Shown in pieces: positions 1-8,637 of a DNA stretch of 64,000 nt; the stretch's first letter is position 1, and every line of letters begins with the position of its first letter. The position numbers were made by a program, and so were the translations under genes. The notes beneath the pieces were generated by a model that saw only the letters and a program-made list of their open reading frames with translations, ran no database searches and was not told where the DNA came from. The stretch is from positions 124,001-188,000 of the forward strand of contig NZ_MDEC01000004.1 in NCBI RefSeq assembly GCF_002939785.1, in the 5' to 3' direction. This stretch comes from Xanthomonas codiaei. Lineage in GTDB: Bacteria; Pseudomonadota; Gammaproteobacteria; Xanthomonadales; Xanthomonadaceae.

Positions 1-153
1 CTGGTACTGGACTTCGACTTCATCGAAAGCGGGGTCGCGCAGGGCGCGCCCAAGCACATGGAGTGGTATGGCGCGTTCGGCCTGATGGTCACGCTGGTGT
101 GGCTGTACATCGAGTTCCTGCGCTTGCTGTCGAAGCTGCAGTCGCGGAATTGA
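1..153 (+). CDS. Bax inhibitor-1/YccA-like membrane protein (3' end only)
   Basis: The window opens inside this gene, and only the last 50 residues are present. They read LVLDFDFIESG, then a KHMEWYGAFG turn, then a hydrophobic helix (LMVTLVWLYIEFLRLL) and a short basic tail. That ending is characteristic of the long bacterial Bax1-I family, multi-helix inner-membrane proteins of uncertain role, possibly ion or pH homeostasis. The 5' end lies outside the window, so length and start cannot be judged. The gene converges on icd. A 26-bp palindromic terminator lies between them, and a short heptad repeat begins three bases after the stop codon. The family assignment comes from motif recall on a short fragment. 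Confidence 0.75.
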   Translation: MVLDFDFIESGVAQGAPKHMEWYGAFGLMVTLVWLYIEFLRLLSKLQSRN

Positions 154-156
154 GCT

Positions 157-184
157 GGGAGTCGGGAATCGGGATTGGGGAATC
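157..184 (+). repeat. Four GGGANTC-type heptads after a stop codon
   Basis: Four 7-bp units (GGGAGTC, GGGAATC, GGGATTG, GGGAATC) run head to tail from three bases after the Bax1-like stop codon. The four GGG tracts with 4-nt spacers could in principle form a G-quadruplex on the sense strand. Related arrays lie at 1513, 4067, 10182 and 31268. Confidence 0.8.
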
Positions 185-244
185 GTAAAAGCGGTTTTCT
201 GCAGTCGATGAGCGGATGCGGCTTCTCAGCAACTTCCGAGCAAA

Positions 245-270
245 ACAAAAGGCGCCTAGGCGCCTTTTGT
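245..270. terminator. Bidirectional terminator between the Bax1-like gene and icd
   Basis: A perfect 26-bp palindrome is centred on CCTAGG, with stem AAAAGGCGCC and T-rich flanks on both strands. It lies between convergent genes, so it can stop transcription from either side. Confidence 0.85.
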
Positions 271-293
271 TTTTGTGCATTCGACCCGCCCAC

Positions 294-1301
294 TCAGAGG
301 CGGCTGGCGATGGCCTTGGCGAAGCCCATGGTGTTGCCGGTGCCGCCTAGGTCGGGGGTCAGCGAATCCTTGGCTTCCAGGGTAGCCACGATAGCCTCGC
401 GCAGGCGCTCGGCGTTCTGCGGCTGGCCGATATGGTCCAGCATCTGCGCCGCGCCCAGCAGCAGCGCACACGGGTTGGCCTTGCCCTGCCCGGCGATATC
501 CGGCGCCGAGCCGTGCACGGCCTCGAAGATGGCCGCGTCGACACCGATATTGGCGCCCGGCGCCAGACCCAGACCGCCCACCAGACCGGCGCACAGGTCG
601 GAGATGATGTCGCCGAAAAGGTTGGTGGTCACGATGATGTCGAACTGCTCCGGACGCATCACCAGCTGCATGCAGGTGTTGTCGACGATCATTTCCTGGA
701 ATTCGATTTCCGGGTATTGCGCGGCCACATCGCGGGCCACCTTCAGGAACAGGCCCGAGGTGGACTTGATGATGTTGGCCTTGTGCACCGCGGTGACCTT
801 CTTACGGCCGGTGGCGCGCGCCAGGTCGAAGGCGTAGCGCACTATGCGCTCGGAGCCCTTGCGGGTGATGCGGGTGCCGGAGAACGCGGTCTCGCCATCC
901 TCGGACACGGTCTGGCCTTCGCTCAGGTACGCGCCTTCGGTGTTCTCGCGCACGGTGATCAGGTCCACGCCATCGGCGAAGCGCGACTTGGTGTTCGGGA
1001 ATGACTTGGCCGGACGCACATTGGCGTACAGGTCGAACTTGCGACGCATGGCCACGTTGATCGAGCTGAAACCCTCGCCGACCGGCGTGGTCAGCGGGCT
1101 CTTCAGGGCGACCTTGTTCTTGGTGATCGAGGCCAGGGTGGACTCGGGCAGCAGATCGCCATGCTTTTCCAGCGCGACCAGGCCGGCATCGGCGTATTCG
1201 TAGGTCAGGCCAGCCTGCAGCGCGTCGAGCACGAACAGCGTGGCATCCATGATCTCCGGGCCAATACCGTCGCCGCGGATGACCGTGATTGTCTGCGTCA
1301 T
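294..1301 (-). CDS. icd: NAD-dependent isocitrate dehydrogenase
   Basis: This 335-residue protein of the isocitrate/isopropylmalate dehydrogenase family oxidatively decarboxylates isocitrate to 2-oxoglutarate in the TCA cycle. The N-terminus TITVIRGDGIGPEI is the family signature, and the substrate-arginine region RRKFDLYANVRP follows. The metal-binding aspartates lie in TTNLFGDIISDL. Cofactor choice can be read from HGSAPDIAG near residue 265: the Asp-Ile pair stands where NADP enzymes carry Lys-Tyr, so NAD is predicted. The length fits the short NAD-type enzymes of xanthomonads rather than the roughly 416-residue E. coli enzyme. An in-frame extension upstream to 1355 exists, but the ATG at 1301 directly precedes the conserved fold. 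Homoisocitrate or tartrate dehydrogenases are near relatives and cannot be fully excluded. Confidence 0.9.
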   Translation of the reverse strand: MTQTITVIRGDGIGPEIMDATLFVLDALQAGLTYEYADAGLVALEKHGDLLPESTLASITKNKVALKSPLTTPVGEGFSSINVAMRRKFDLYANVRPAKSFPNTKSRFADGVDLITVRENTEGAYLSEGQTVSEDGETAFSGTRITRKGSERIVRYAFDLARATGRKKVTAVHKANIIKSTSGLFLKVARDVAAQYPEIEFQEMIVDNTCMQLVMRPEQFDIIVTTNLFGDIISDLCAGLVGGLGLAPGANIGVDAAIFEAVHGSAPDIAGQGKANPCALLLGAAQMLDHIGQPQNAERLREAIVATLEAKDSLTPDLGGTGNTMGFAKAIASRL

Positions 1302-1512
1302 AACGTTGGGTTTCCGAACTTGAAGGGGGGAGCGCCAGCCGGAAGCCCGGCTCACCGGCGCAAGGAGGTTTCACAGGCAATTATGCCCGATGCCGGTGAA
1401 GGCGCCCAAACCGACCTTGGTCTAAGGCATGGACGGCATGCGGGCAGCCCGCCCGGGACCGACCATCCAAACGCAACGCGCCGCCTCGACTGCGGCGCGA
1501 TCGGCCCTTCGC

Positions 1513-1533
1513 GAATCCCCAATTCCCAATCCC
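1513..1533 (-). repeat. Three degenerate heptads downstream of the AhpD-like gene
   Basis: On the minus strand, three units close to GGGATTG, GGAATTG and GGGATTC follow about 30 bp after the stop codon of the AhpD-like gene. This is the same family as the arrays at 157, 4067 and 10182, and again the G-rich strand is the sense strand of the gene just ended. Confidence 0.65.
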
Positions 1534-1563
1534 GAACGTCAGTCACCCGCTCAGCCGCAGCCA

Positions 1564-1959
1564 TCAACCATGCGCGTGCTGGACCGGTGGCGGTGCGCCG
1601 CCTTCGAGCTGGTCGAGGAAATCCACCGCGCGGCGCAGGTGCGGGATCACGATCGAACCGCCTACCACCAGGCCGACCGAGAAGGTCTCGAAGAACTCCT
1701 CACGGCTCACCCCGGCCTCCTTGCACTGGGCGACGTGATAGCTGATGCAGTCATCGCAGCGCAGCACCATCGAAGCGACCAGGCCAAGCAGTTCCTTGGT
1801 CTTCACGTCCAGCGCGCCGGCCTGGTAGGTCTGGGTGTCAAGCGCGAAGAAGCGCCGCACGACCTGATTGGGCTCGGCCAGGATGCGCTGGTTCATGCGC
1901 TGGCGGAACTCGGTGAACTCGCGCAGGCGGTCGGCGCTGCCGTCGTCGGAACCACTCAT
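1564..1959 (-). CDS. AhpD/carboxymuconolactone decarboxylase-family peroxidase-like protein
   Basis: This 131-residue cytosolic protein carries the AhpD active-site pattern E-x11-C-x2-C-x3-H: Glu56, Cys68, Cys71 and His75 (LRCDDCISYH). In AhpD these residues form a redox-active disulfide and proton relay used to reduce peroxides or recharge AhpC. It is single-domain, so it probably works as an oligomer. Its ATG overlaps the stop codon of the upstream glutaredoxin gene by four bases (ATGA), so the two are translationally coupled. The pairing suggests the glutaredoxin may reduce this protein, which is inference. The true substrate is unknown, because many family members are annotated only as CMD domain proteins. 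Confidence 0.85.
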   Translation of the reverse strand: MSGSDDGSADRLREFTEFRQRMNQRILAEPNQVVRRFFALDTQTYQAGALDVKTKELLGLVASMVLRCDDCISYHVAQCKEAGVSREEFFETFSVGLVVGGSIVIPHLRRAVDFLDQLEGGAPPPVQHAHG

Positions 1960-2261
1960 GCCTGACCGCCCGTGCCGGTGAACAGCGGCTCCAGCTTGCC
2001 GGCGCGATGCATGGCCATCATGTCGTCGTAGCCGCCCACGTGGACGTCGCCGACGAAGATCTGCGGCACGCTGGTGCGCCGCGCCAGCGCGACCATCTTC
2101 TCGCGCTCGGCCGGGTCCAGGTCGATCCGCACCTCGGTCCAGGTCTGGCCCTTGCTCTTGAGGAAATTCTTGGCCGCCACGCAGTACGGGCAGATGGCGG
2201 TGGAATACAAGGTGATCTGCGGGCCGGCGGCCGCGTCCTGCCCGGTGTGGTCTTGGCTCAC
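1956..2261 (-). CDS. grxC: Glutaredoxin (GrxC type)
   Basis: This 101-residue thiol-disulfide oxidoreductase has the dithiol active site CPYC at residues 24-27. The glutathione-binding TSVPQIFVG (cis-Pro) and GGYDDM motifs are typical of glutaredoxin 3. It would reduce protein disulfides or mixed disulfides with glutathione in the cytoplasm. The start is taken as GTG at 2261 because GGAG lies seven bases upstream. A further in-frame ATG at 2321 would add a 20-residue leader and reach into the divergent promoter region of the BepA-like gene. Four-base overlap with the following AhpD-like gene indicates one operon. Confidence 0.9.
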   Translation of the reverse strand: MSQDHTGQDAAAGPQITLYSTAICPYCVAAKNFLKSKGQTWTEVRIDLDPAEREKMVALARRTSVPQIFVGDVHVGGYDDMMAMHRAGKLEPLFTGTGGQA

Positions 2262-2410
2262 AGGAAACTCCGTGGTTGGTCTGAGGTCTGACACATGGTA
2301 ACGGGCGACTGGAATTTCCACCTCGCCACCGCAACACTGTGGATTAATAGCCGATTCACGCCGCCGTGCCTGCTGCCCCGCATGCTCCGCGCACCACCTG
2401 GGAGTTCTAC

Positions 2411-4057
2411 TTGCGCCTGCTTCCGCTCGCTACCGCCCTGACCCTGGCCGTCGCCATGGGCGTGGCACCCGCGCAGGAGAACCGCCTGCCCGATATCGGT
2501 TCGTCGGCCGGCGAACTGCTGACGCCGGCGCGCCAGGCCGAGTACGGCAAGATGATGCTGGCCGAGCTGCGCAACTACGACTACGTGCTGGACGACCCGT
2601 TGATCAGCGACTGGCTGCAGACCATGGGCACCCGCCTGGGCGCCAACAGCGATCAGCCGCAGCAGCCGTTCACCTTCTTCATGCTGCGCGACCGCCAGAT
2701 CAACGCGTTCGCCACGCTGGGCGGCTACATCGCGGTCAACGCCGGGCTGGTGCTGACCGCCGAGCGCGAGGACGAAGTGGCGGCGGTGCTGTCGCACGAA
2801 ATCGCCCATGTCACCCAGCAGCACGTACTGCGCGGGGTGGAACGCGCGCAGCGCGACCAGATTCCGATCCTGCTCGGCATGCTGGCCGCGGTGGTGGCGG
2901 CGCAGCAGGCCGGTGGCAACTCCAAGGGCGATGCCACCATGGCCACCATCACCAGCGCCATGGGGCTGATGCAGCAGCGCCAGATCGACTACACCCGCTC
3001 CAATGAATCCGAGGCCGACCGACTGGGCATCCGCACCCTGGTACGCAGCGGCTACGACGTCGATGCGATGGCCGGCTTCTTCGAACGCATGTCGGTGGCG
3101 ATGCGCGCCAACGAGGGCGGCTACAGCGCACCGGATTTCCTGCAGACCCACCCGGTCACCACCACCCGCATCAGCGAAGCCAAGGCGCGCGCCGAGCAGA
3201 TGAAAAAGAACACCGTGGTGCTGACCACCTCGGTACCGGGCGGCACGCGCCATGAACGCGTGGACCCGGCCGACCCGTCGCTATCGGAGCCGTTGAGCCG
3301 CAACGGCAACGCACTGCTGCCCTACGCGCTGCGGTTGCCGGTGGACGCGCTCAGCCGCGGCGGCGACCAGCAGGGCTTCGATTGGGCCAAGGAGCGCCTG
3401 CGCGTGCTCAGCGCCACCACGCCGGATGCGGCCATCCGCGAATACGAGAACCTGCGCCGCAGCGCCAAGCATGGCCTGAGCGATGCGCAGCGCTATGGGC
3501 TGGCGCTGGCCAGGCTGCGCAACAGCGGCGGCCGGCCCGGCGAACCGGTGTCCGAACTGACCAGCCTGCTGGAGACGCACCCGGACAATCTGTGGCTGGC
3601 GCTGGGCCTGAGCGAGGCGCAGGCACGCGTCGGCCAGCGCGAGGCGGCCAATGCGCGTTTCGATGCCTTGCTCAAGCGGTTGCCGAACAATCGCGCGGTG
3701 GCGCTGACCTACGCCGGCGCGCTCAACGAGCAGGCCAACAAGCAATCCGGCCAGCGCGCACGCCAGGTGCTGGAGCCGCTGCTGCATCGCAGTGGCGAGG
3801 ACCCGTTGCTGCAGCAGACCTATGCCCGCGCCTGCGAGCTGGCCGGGGACCATCTGCGCGCCAGCGAGGCCTATGCCGAGTCCGCGTATCTGAACGGGCG
3901 CCCGGAGCAGGCCTTGCTGCAGCTAGAGGCGCTGAAGAAGAAGGATCTGGACTATGTGACACGGGCGCGGGTGGATGCGCGCATCGCCGCGATCACGCCC
4001 ACGGTGCTGGAACTGCGCCGGCAGGGAATTCGCGACCCGGATCTGTCGACGCAGTGA
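2411..4057 (+). CDS. bepA: Periplasmic M48 metalloprotease with TPR region (BepA/YfgC-like)
   Basis: The product has 548 residues with a Sec signal peptide (MRLLPLATALTLAVAMGVAPA). The zinc protease domain has HEIAH at residues 129-133 and the third ligand Glu201 in SNESEADRLG, and a THPVTTTRI segment follows that may supply the BepA-type regulatory histidine. The C-terminal half is helical and Ala/Leu-rich with TPR-like repeats. In E. coli, BepA assists LptD assembly and degrades stalled outer-membrane proteins. The start is taken as TTG 2411 because GGGAG ends six bases before it and the signal peptide then begins correctly. An in-frame GTG at 2366 would add 15 residues before the signal. 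The gene diverges from grxC. Confidence 0.9.
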   Translation: MRLLPLATALTLAVAMGVAPAQENRLPDIGSSAGELLTPARQAEYGKMMLAELRNYDYVLDDPLISDWLQTMGTRLGANSDQPQQPFTFFMLRDRQINAFATLGGYIAVNAGLVLTAEREDEVAAVLSHEIAHVTQQHVLRGVERAQRDQIPILLGMLAAVVAAQQAGGNSKGDATMATITSAMGLMQQRQIDYTRSNESEADRLGIRTLVRSGYDVDAMAGFFERMSVAMRANEGGYSAPDFLQTHPVTTTRISEAKARAEQMKKNTVVLTTSVPGGTRHERVDPADPSLSEPLSRNGNALLPYALRLPVDALSRGGDQQGFDWAKERLRVLSATTPDAAIREYENLRRSAKHGLSDAQRYGLALARLRNSGGRPGEPVSELTSLLETHPDNLWLALGLSEAQARVGQREAANARFDALLKRLPNNRAVALTYAGALNEQANKQSGQRARQVLEPLLHRSGEDPLLQQTYARACELAGDHLRASEAYAESAYLNGRPEQALLQLEALKKKDLDYVTRARVDARIAAITPTVLELRRQGIRDPDLSTQ

Positions 4058-4066
4058 CGCTTTGGC

Positions 4067-4094
4067 GGGATTTGGGATTTGGGATTTGGGATTC
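4067..4094 (+). repeat. Four GGGATTY heptads after bepA
   Basis: Three GGGATTT units and one GGGATTC start ten bases after the bepA stop codon. It has four GGG tracts on the sense strand, as after the Bax1-like gene and ppx. No conventional hairpin terminator was seen in this gap. Confidence 0.85.
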
Positions 4095-4191
4095 GGATGA
4101 CAGTGTGCCGTGCGACGTACTGGACCTTGTCACGCTTTTCCAGTCCAGTTTGTTTGCTAGGGCCGTGCGCCGCCCATAGGCTGCGCCGACC

Positions 4192-4209
4192 ATGTCACAT
4201 TAGAGTCAC
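4192..4209 (+). promoter_or_regulatory. Pho box upstream of phoB
   Basis: Two 7-bp direct repeats, ATGTCAC and GAGTCAC, are separated by ATTA, which gives the 11-bp period of the Pho box (consensus CTGTCAT-n4-CTGTCAT). The site lies 49 bp before the phoB start codon, as expected for PhoB autoregulation. The -10 element is not clear (TCTACT at 4220 is at the usual distance). Confidence 0.75.
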
Positions 4210-4257
4210 AAAACCGTAGTCTACTGGCGACCACCAAAGCCAGACGGTACGCCCCGC

Positions 4258-4947
4258 GTGCAGAAACGCATTCTGATCGTCGATGACGAACCCGCGATTC
4301 GCGACATGGTGGCGTTCGCGCTGCGCAAAGGCGAGTTCGAGCCCATCCATGCCGGCGACGCGCGCGAGGCGCAGACCGCCATCGCCGACCGGGTGCCGGA
4401 TCTGATCTTGCTGGACTGGATGCTGCCCGGCACCAGCGGCCTGGACCTGGCACGGCGCTGGCGCAAGGAACAGCTGACGCGCGAGATTCCGATCATCATG
4501 CTGACCGCGCGCGGCGAAGAGAACGACCGTGTCGGCGGCCTGGAAGCCGGCGTCGACGACTATGTGGTCAAGCCGTTCTCGGCCCGTGAGTTGCTGGCAC
4601 GTATCCGTGCGGTGATGCGGCGTACCCGCGATGACGATGAGGACGGCAGCGTGGCAGTGGGCCGCCTGCGGATCGATGGCGCGGCGCACCGCGTGTTCGC
4701 CGGCGATGCGCCGGTGCCGATCGGCCCGACCGAATACCGCCTGCTGCACTTCTTCATGACCCATCCCGAGCGCGTGTATACGCGTACCCAGCTGCTGGAC
4801 CATGTCTGGGGCGGCAGCGTGTACGTGGAAGAGCGCACCATCGACGTGCACATCCGCCGCCTGCGCAAGACGCTGGAACCGTTCGGCCTGGAAAACATGG
4901 TGCAGACCGTGCGTGGCTCGGGCTATCGCTTTTCCTCGGCAACCTGA
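4258..4947 (+). CDS. phoB: Phosphate regulon response regulator PhoB
   Basis: This 229-residue OmpR-family regulator is the transcriptional activator of phosphate-starvation genes. The receiver domain has the acidic pair Asp9/Asp10, the phosphoacceptor Asp53 (LLDWMLPG), Thr83 and Lys105. The C-terminal winged helix contains the VYTRTQLLDHVWG and RTIDVHIRRLRKTL segments typical of PhoB. The start is GTG at 4258, so the protein begins MQKRILIVDDEP as in the family. A Pho box lies 49 bp upstream, and phoR follows after 79 bp. Identification as PhoB rather than another OmpR-type regulator is supported by the phoR-ppk-ppx context and the Pho box. Confidence 0.95.
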   Translation: MQKRILIVDDEPAIRDMVAFALRKGEFEPIHAGDAREAQTAIADRVPDLILLDWMLPGTSGLDLARRWRKEQLTREIPIIMLTARGEENDRVGGLEAGVDDYVVKPFSARELLARIRAVMRRTRDDDEDGSVAVGRLRIDGAAHRVFAGDAPVPIGPTEYRLLHFFMTHPERVYTRTQLLDHVWGGSVYVEERTIDVHIRRLRKTLEPFGLENMVQTVRGSGYRFSSAT

Positions 4948-5026
4948 TCGTTGCCGCACAGCCGCCGGGCCGCCACATTGGATGGCCGGGCAGCTGCCTA
5001 CCTGACGCTTCGTGGTAACGCCTTCC

Positions 5027-6355
5027 ATGCCTCAACATATCCGTTCCGCCTGGCTCAAGACGCTCGGCACCCTTGCGCTGTTGTTGGGCGCTGCCGTCGT
5101 GGTGGGCGTGTTGATCGAGCATGTGTGGATGGCACTGACGCTCACCGCGCTGGGCGTGCTGAGCTGGCATTACTGGCGGCTGCGCCAGGTGCTGCGCCGG
5201 CTCACTGCGCGCCAGCGCGCCGAACCCGCCGCCGGCGTCGGCGCCTGGAACGAACTGGACCGCCTGCTGTACCGCAGCCAGGCCGAAATGCGCGGGCGCA
5301 AGCGGCGCCTGATCGACATGCTGCGCACCTACCGCGCCGCCGCGCAGGCGCTGCCCGATGCGGTGGTGGTGGTAGACCGCAACAGCCAGCGCGTGCAGTG
5401 GTTCAACAAGGCCGCCGGCGGCCTGCTTGGCCTGCACCATCCCGGCGACATGGGCGTGTCGGTGGTGGAACGCCTGCAACCGCTGCCGCTGGCACATTGG
5501 CTGGCGGCCGGGCGCAATGCAGAACCAATGCTCGATGCGGCCTCGCCGGTGGATCCGGACCTGCGCCTGAACCTGCGACTGATCCCTTATTCGGACGATT
5601 ACTGGCTGCTGGTGGCGCGCGATGTCAGCAAGCTGCTGCGCCTGGAGCAGGTCCGCCGCGACTTCGTGGCCAATGTCTCGCACGAGCTGCGCACCCCGCT
5701 GACGGTGGTGCACGGCTACCTGGACATGCTCGACCCGGAGGACTTCCCGGACTCGGGCCCGATGCTGGCGGAGATGCGCAAGCAGTCCCAGCGCATGGCG
5801 CAGCTGGTGGAAGACCTGCTGACCCTGTCGCGACTGGAATCGCAGGAAGAACTCGGCGAAGAACACGTGGCGATGGCGCCGATGCTGTCCACCCTGCGCC
5901 GCGAGGCCGAGGCGCACAGCCAGGGCCGGCACACGGTGGAAGTGATCGACGAGGCCGGCGTGGATCTGCTCGGCTCCAACAAGGAACTGCACAGCGCTTT
6001 CTCCAACCTGGTGACCAACGCGGTGCGCTACACGCCCGGCGGCGGCACGGTCACGATCCATTTCCTGCGCGAAGGCGACGGCGCGGCGCTGGCGGTGCGC
6101 GACACCGGCTACGGCATCCCCGCCTCGCATCTTCCGCGCATCACCGAACGCTTCTATCGCGTCTCCAGCAGCCGCTCGCGCGAGAGCGGCGGCACCGGGC
6201 TGGGGCTGTCGATCGTCAAGCACATCCTGGGCCTGCACCAGGCGCGGCTGGAGATCGAAAGCGAGGTGGGACGCGGCAGCGAATTCTCGTGCCATTTCGT
6301 GGCCGCCCGTGTCGTGCAACGCGAACAGTCCCTGCCACTGTCACGCTCGGCGTGA
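5027..6355 (+). CDS. phoR: Phosphate regulon sensor histidine kinase PhoR
   Basis: This 442-residue inner-membrane kinase pairs with PhoB. Two hydrophobic segments (about residues 12-30 and 34-48) anchor a short N-terminus with almost no periplasmic loop, as in PhoR, which senses the Pst transporter rather than phosphate itself. A PAS-like region spans about 95-200. The dimerisation/phosphoacceptor box is VANVSHELRTPL with His219, followed by the N box (NLVTNAVRYTPGGG), DTGYGIP and GTGLGLSIV of the ATPase domain. The ATG at 5027 starts the protein just before the first membrane helix, and a GTG at 5012 is possible. A small perfect hairpin (stem TCACGC) overlaps the stop codon. Confidence 0.93.
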   Translation: MPQHIRSAWLKTLGTLALLLGAAVVVGVLIEHVWMALTLTALGVLSWHYWRLRQVLRRLTARQRAEPAAGVGAWNELDRLLYRSQAEMRGRKRRLIDMLRTYRAAAQALPDAVVVVDRNSQRVQWFNKAAGGLLGLHHPGDMGVSVVERLQPLPLAHWLAAGRNAEPMLDAASPVDPDLRLNLRLIPYSDDYWLLVARDVSKLLRLEQVRRDFVANVSHELRTPLTVVHGYLDMLDPEDFPDSGPMLAEMRKQSQRMAQLVEDLLTLSRLESQEELGEEHVAMAPMLSTLRREAEAHSQGRHTVEVIDEAGVDLLGSNKELHSAFSNLVTNAVRYTPGGGTVTIHFLREGDGAALAVRDTGYGIPASHLPRITERFYRVSSSRSRESGGTGLGLSIVKHILGLHQARLEIESEVGRGSEFSCHFVAARVVQREQSLPLSRSA

Positions 6356-6464
6356 TATGTAAGAGGTGCAGGCCGCAGCGCGGCGCGATGCACCGGCGTC
6401 ATCCGTGTCGCATCGCCTGCGCCGCGGCCCGCGCGCCGCACACAACGCACACCCATTCGCCTTG

Positions 6465-8579
6465 ATGACCGACTCCATGGGACACGCCAAAGAACTGCAC
6501 GACGTCACACCCGGTGACGACATCGCCACCGATCCGCTGCGTGATCCGGCGCTGTACATCAATCGCGAGCTGTCGCAGCTGGACTTCAATTTCCGGGTAT
6601 TGGCGCAGGCGCTGGACGAACAGGTACCGCTGCTGGAACGCCTGCGTTTCCTGTGCATTTCCTGCACCAACCTGGACGAATTCTTCGAGATCCGCGCGGC
6701 CACCGTGCGGCATGCGCAGGAGTTCGGCCTGCCGCCGGCACCGGATGGCCTGAGCCCCACCGCCATCCTCAATGCCGTGCACGATCGCGCGGCCAAGCTG
6801 GTGGAGCAGCAGTACCACGCCTGGAACGAGGTACTGCGCCCGGCGATGGAAGAGGCCGGCGTGGCGGTGCTCAGCCGTACCGCATGGACGGCGCGGCAGA
6901 AGCGCTGGCTGCGCGCCTATTTCCGCAACGAGATCATGCCGGTGCTCTCGCCGCTGGGGCTGGACCCGGCGCATCCGTTTCCGAAGATCCTCAACAAGAC
7001 ACTGAACATCGTGGTGGTGCTGGAAGGACAGGATGCGTTCGGACGCGCCGGCCACCTTGCCATCGTGCGGGCGCCGCGTTCGTTGCCGCGCATCATCCAG
7101 TTGCCGTCCAGCCTGTCGCCGGAAGGCGCGCAGAGTTTCGTGTTCCTGTCCTCGGTGCTGTCCGAGTTCGTGGACGAGCTGTTCCCGGGCATGCAGGTCA
7201 AGGGGTCCTACCAGTTCCGCGTCACCCGCAATTCCGAGTTGGTGGTGGACGAGGAAGAGGTCGAAAATCTTGCGCTCGCCCTGCGCGATGAGCTGGTCAC
7301 GCGCGGCTACCGGCCGGCGGTCCGCCTGGAAATCGCGCACGATTGTCCGGCGCCGATCATGCGCACCCTGCTGCAGAACTTCGGCCTGAACGAGAACGCC
7401 GTGTACCGCATCGTCGGCCCGGTCAACCTCAGCCGCGTCACCCAGGTCTACGACCTGGTGCAGCGCCCCGAACTGAAGTATCCCTCGTTCAATCCGCGCA
7501 CCCTGCGCGACAGCGAGGGCATCTTCGATATCGTCGGCAAGGGCGATGTGCTGCTGCACCACCCCTTCGACGCGTTCACCGCGGTGCTGGACGTGATCCG
7601 GCAGGCGGCGGTCGATCCGAACGTACTGGCCATCAAGCAGACCCTCTACCGTACCGGCAAGGATTCGTTGATCGTCGATGCGCTGATCCTGGCCGCGCGC
7701 AACGGCAAGGACGTCACCGTGGTGGTGGAGCTGCGCGCGCGCTTCGACGAAGAGGCCAACCTGGGGCTGGCCGACAAGTTGCAGGAAGCCGGTGTGCAGG
7801 TGGTCTACGGCGTGGTCGGCTACAAGACCCATGCCAAGATGCTGCTGATCGTGCGCCGCGAGGGACGCAAGCTCAAACGCTATGTGCATCTGGGCACCGG
7901 CAATTACCACAGCGGCACCGCGCGGATATACACCGACATCAGCCTGATCACCGCCGATGCGGAGATCGGCAACGATGTGCACATGCTGTTCCAGCAACTG
8001 TCCGGGCTGGCCCCGCGCATGAAGCTGGATCAGCTGCTGCAATCGCCGTTCACCCTGCATGCCGGCGTGCTGAAACGCATCGAACGCGAAACCCGCCTGG
8101 CCCGCAACGGCCGCCCGGGCCGCATCATCGCCAAGATGAACGCACTCAACGAACCGCAGGTGGTGCGTGCCCTGTATGCCGCGTCGCAAGCCGGCGTGCA
8201 GATCGACCTGATCATCCGCGGGGCGTGCACGCTGCGGCCGGGCGTGCCGGGCGTGTCCGACAATATCCGCGTGCGTTCGATCGTGGGGCGTTTTCTCGAA
8301 CACAGCCGCGTGTACTGGTTCGGCAACGACGGCGCGGCCGAGCTGTATTGCGCCAGCGCCGACTGGCTGGAACGCAACCTGTTGCGCCGGGTGGAAACCT
8401 GTTTCCCGATCCTGGAGCCGGATCTGGCCAGGCGCGTGTATCGCGAGGTGCTGCAGAACTATCTGGACGACAACGTCAGCGCCTGGGAACTGGATGCCGA
8501 GGGCGTCTACCACAAGCGCACCCCTGCGCCCGGAGAACCGCCACATTCGGCGCAGATGACGCTGCTCGATCGGATCTGA
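6465..8579 (+). CDS. ppk: Polyphosphate kinase 1
   Basis: This 704-residue enzyme reversibly transfers the gamma-phosphate of ATP to polyphosphate. The N-terminal INRELSQLDFNFRVL and SCTNLDEFFEIR segments are family signatures. The catalytic half contains YKTHAKMLLIVRR and HLGTGNYHSGTARIYTD, the PLD-like HxK regions that carry the autophosphorylated histidine and its partner. Length matches PPK1 (about 690-720). The frame is open to 6366, but the start is placed at ATG 6465 because the upstream residues resemble no part of the family. The gene lies 109 bp after phoR, and ppx follows on the same strand, so synthesis and breakdown of polyphosphate are encoded beside the phosphate sensor. No Pho box was found directly before ppk. 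Confidence 0.95.
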   Translation: MTDSMGHAKELHDVTPGDDIATDPLRDPALYINRELSQLDFNFRVLAQALDEQVPLLERLRFLCISCTNLDEFFEIRAATVRHAQEFGLPPAPDGLSPTAILNAVHDRAAKLVEQQYHAWNEVLRPAMEEAGVAVLSRTAWTARQKRWLRAYFRNEIMPVLSPLGLDPAHPFPKILNKTLNIVVVLEGQDAFGRAGHLAIVRAPRSLPRIIQLPSSLSPEGAQSFVFLSSVLSEFVDELFPGMQVKGSYQFRVTRNSELVVDEEEVENLALALRDELVTRGYRPAVRLEIAHDCPAPIMRTLLQNFGLNENAVYRIVGPVNLSRVTQVYDLVQRPELKYPSFNPRTLRDSEGIFDIVGKGDVLLHHPFDAFTAVLDVIRQAAVDPNVLAIKQTLYRTGKDSLIVDALILAARNGKDVTVVVELRARFDEEANLGLADKLQEAGVQVVYGVVGYKTHAKMLLIVRREGRKLKRYVHLGTGNYHSGTARIYTDISLITADAEIGNDVHMLFQQLSGLAPRMKLDQLLQSPFTLHAGVLKRIERETRLARNGRPGRIIAKMNALNEPQVVRALYAASQAGVQIDLIIRGACTLRPGVPGVSDNIRVRSIVGRFLEHSRVYWFGNDGAAELYCASADWLERNLLRRVETCFPILEPDLARRVYREVLQNYLDDNVSAWELDAEGVYHKRTPAPGEPPHSAQMTLLDRI

Positions 8580-8637
8580 GAACGCCGCGGCCGGGGCCTC
8601 TCACGTAGCCAACGGCCCATCGGCTACCATGCGGCCC

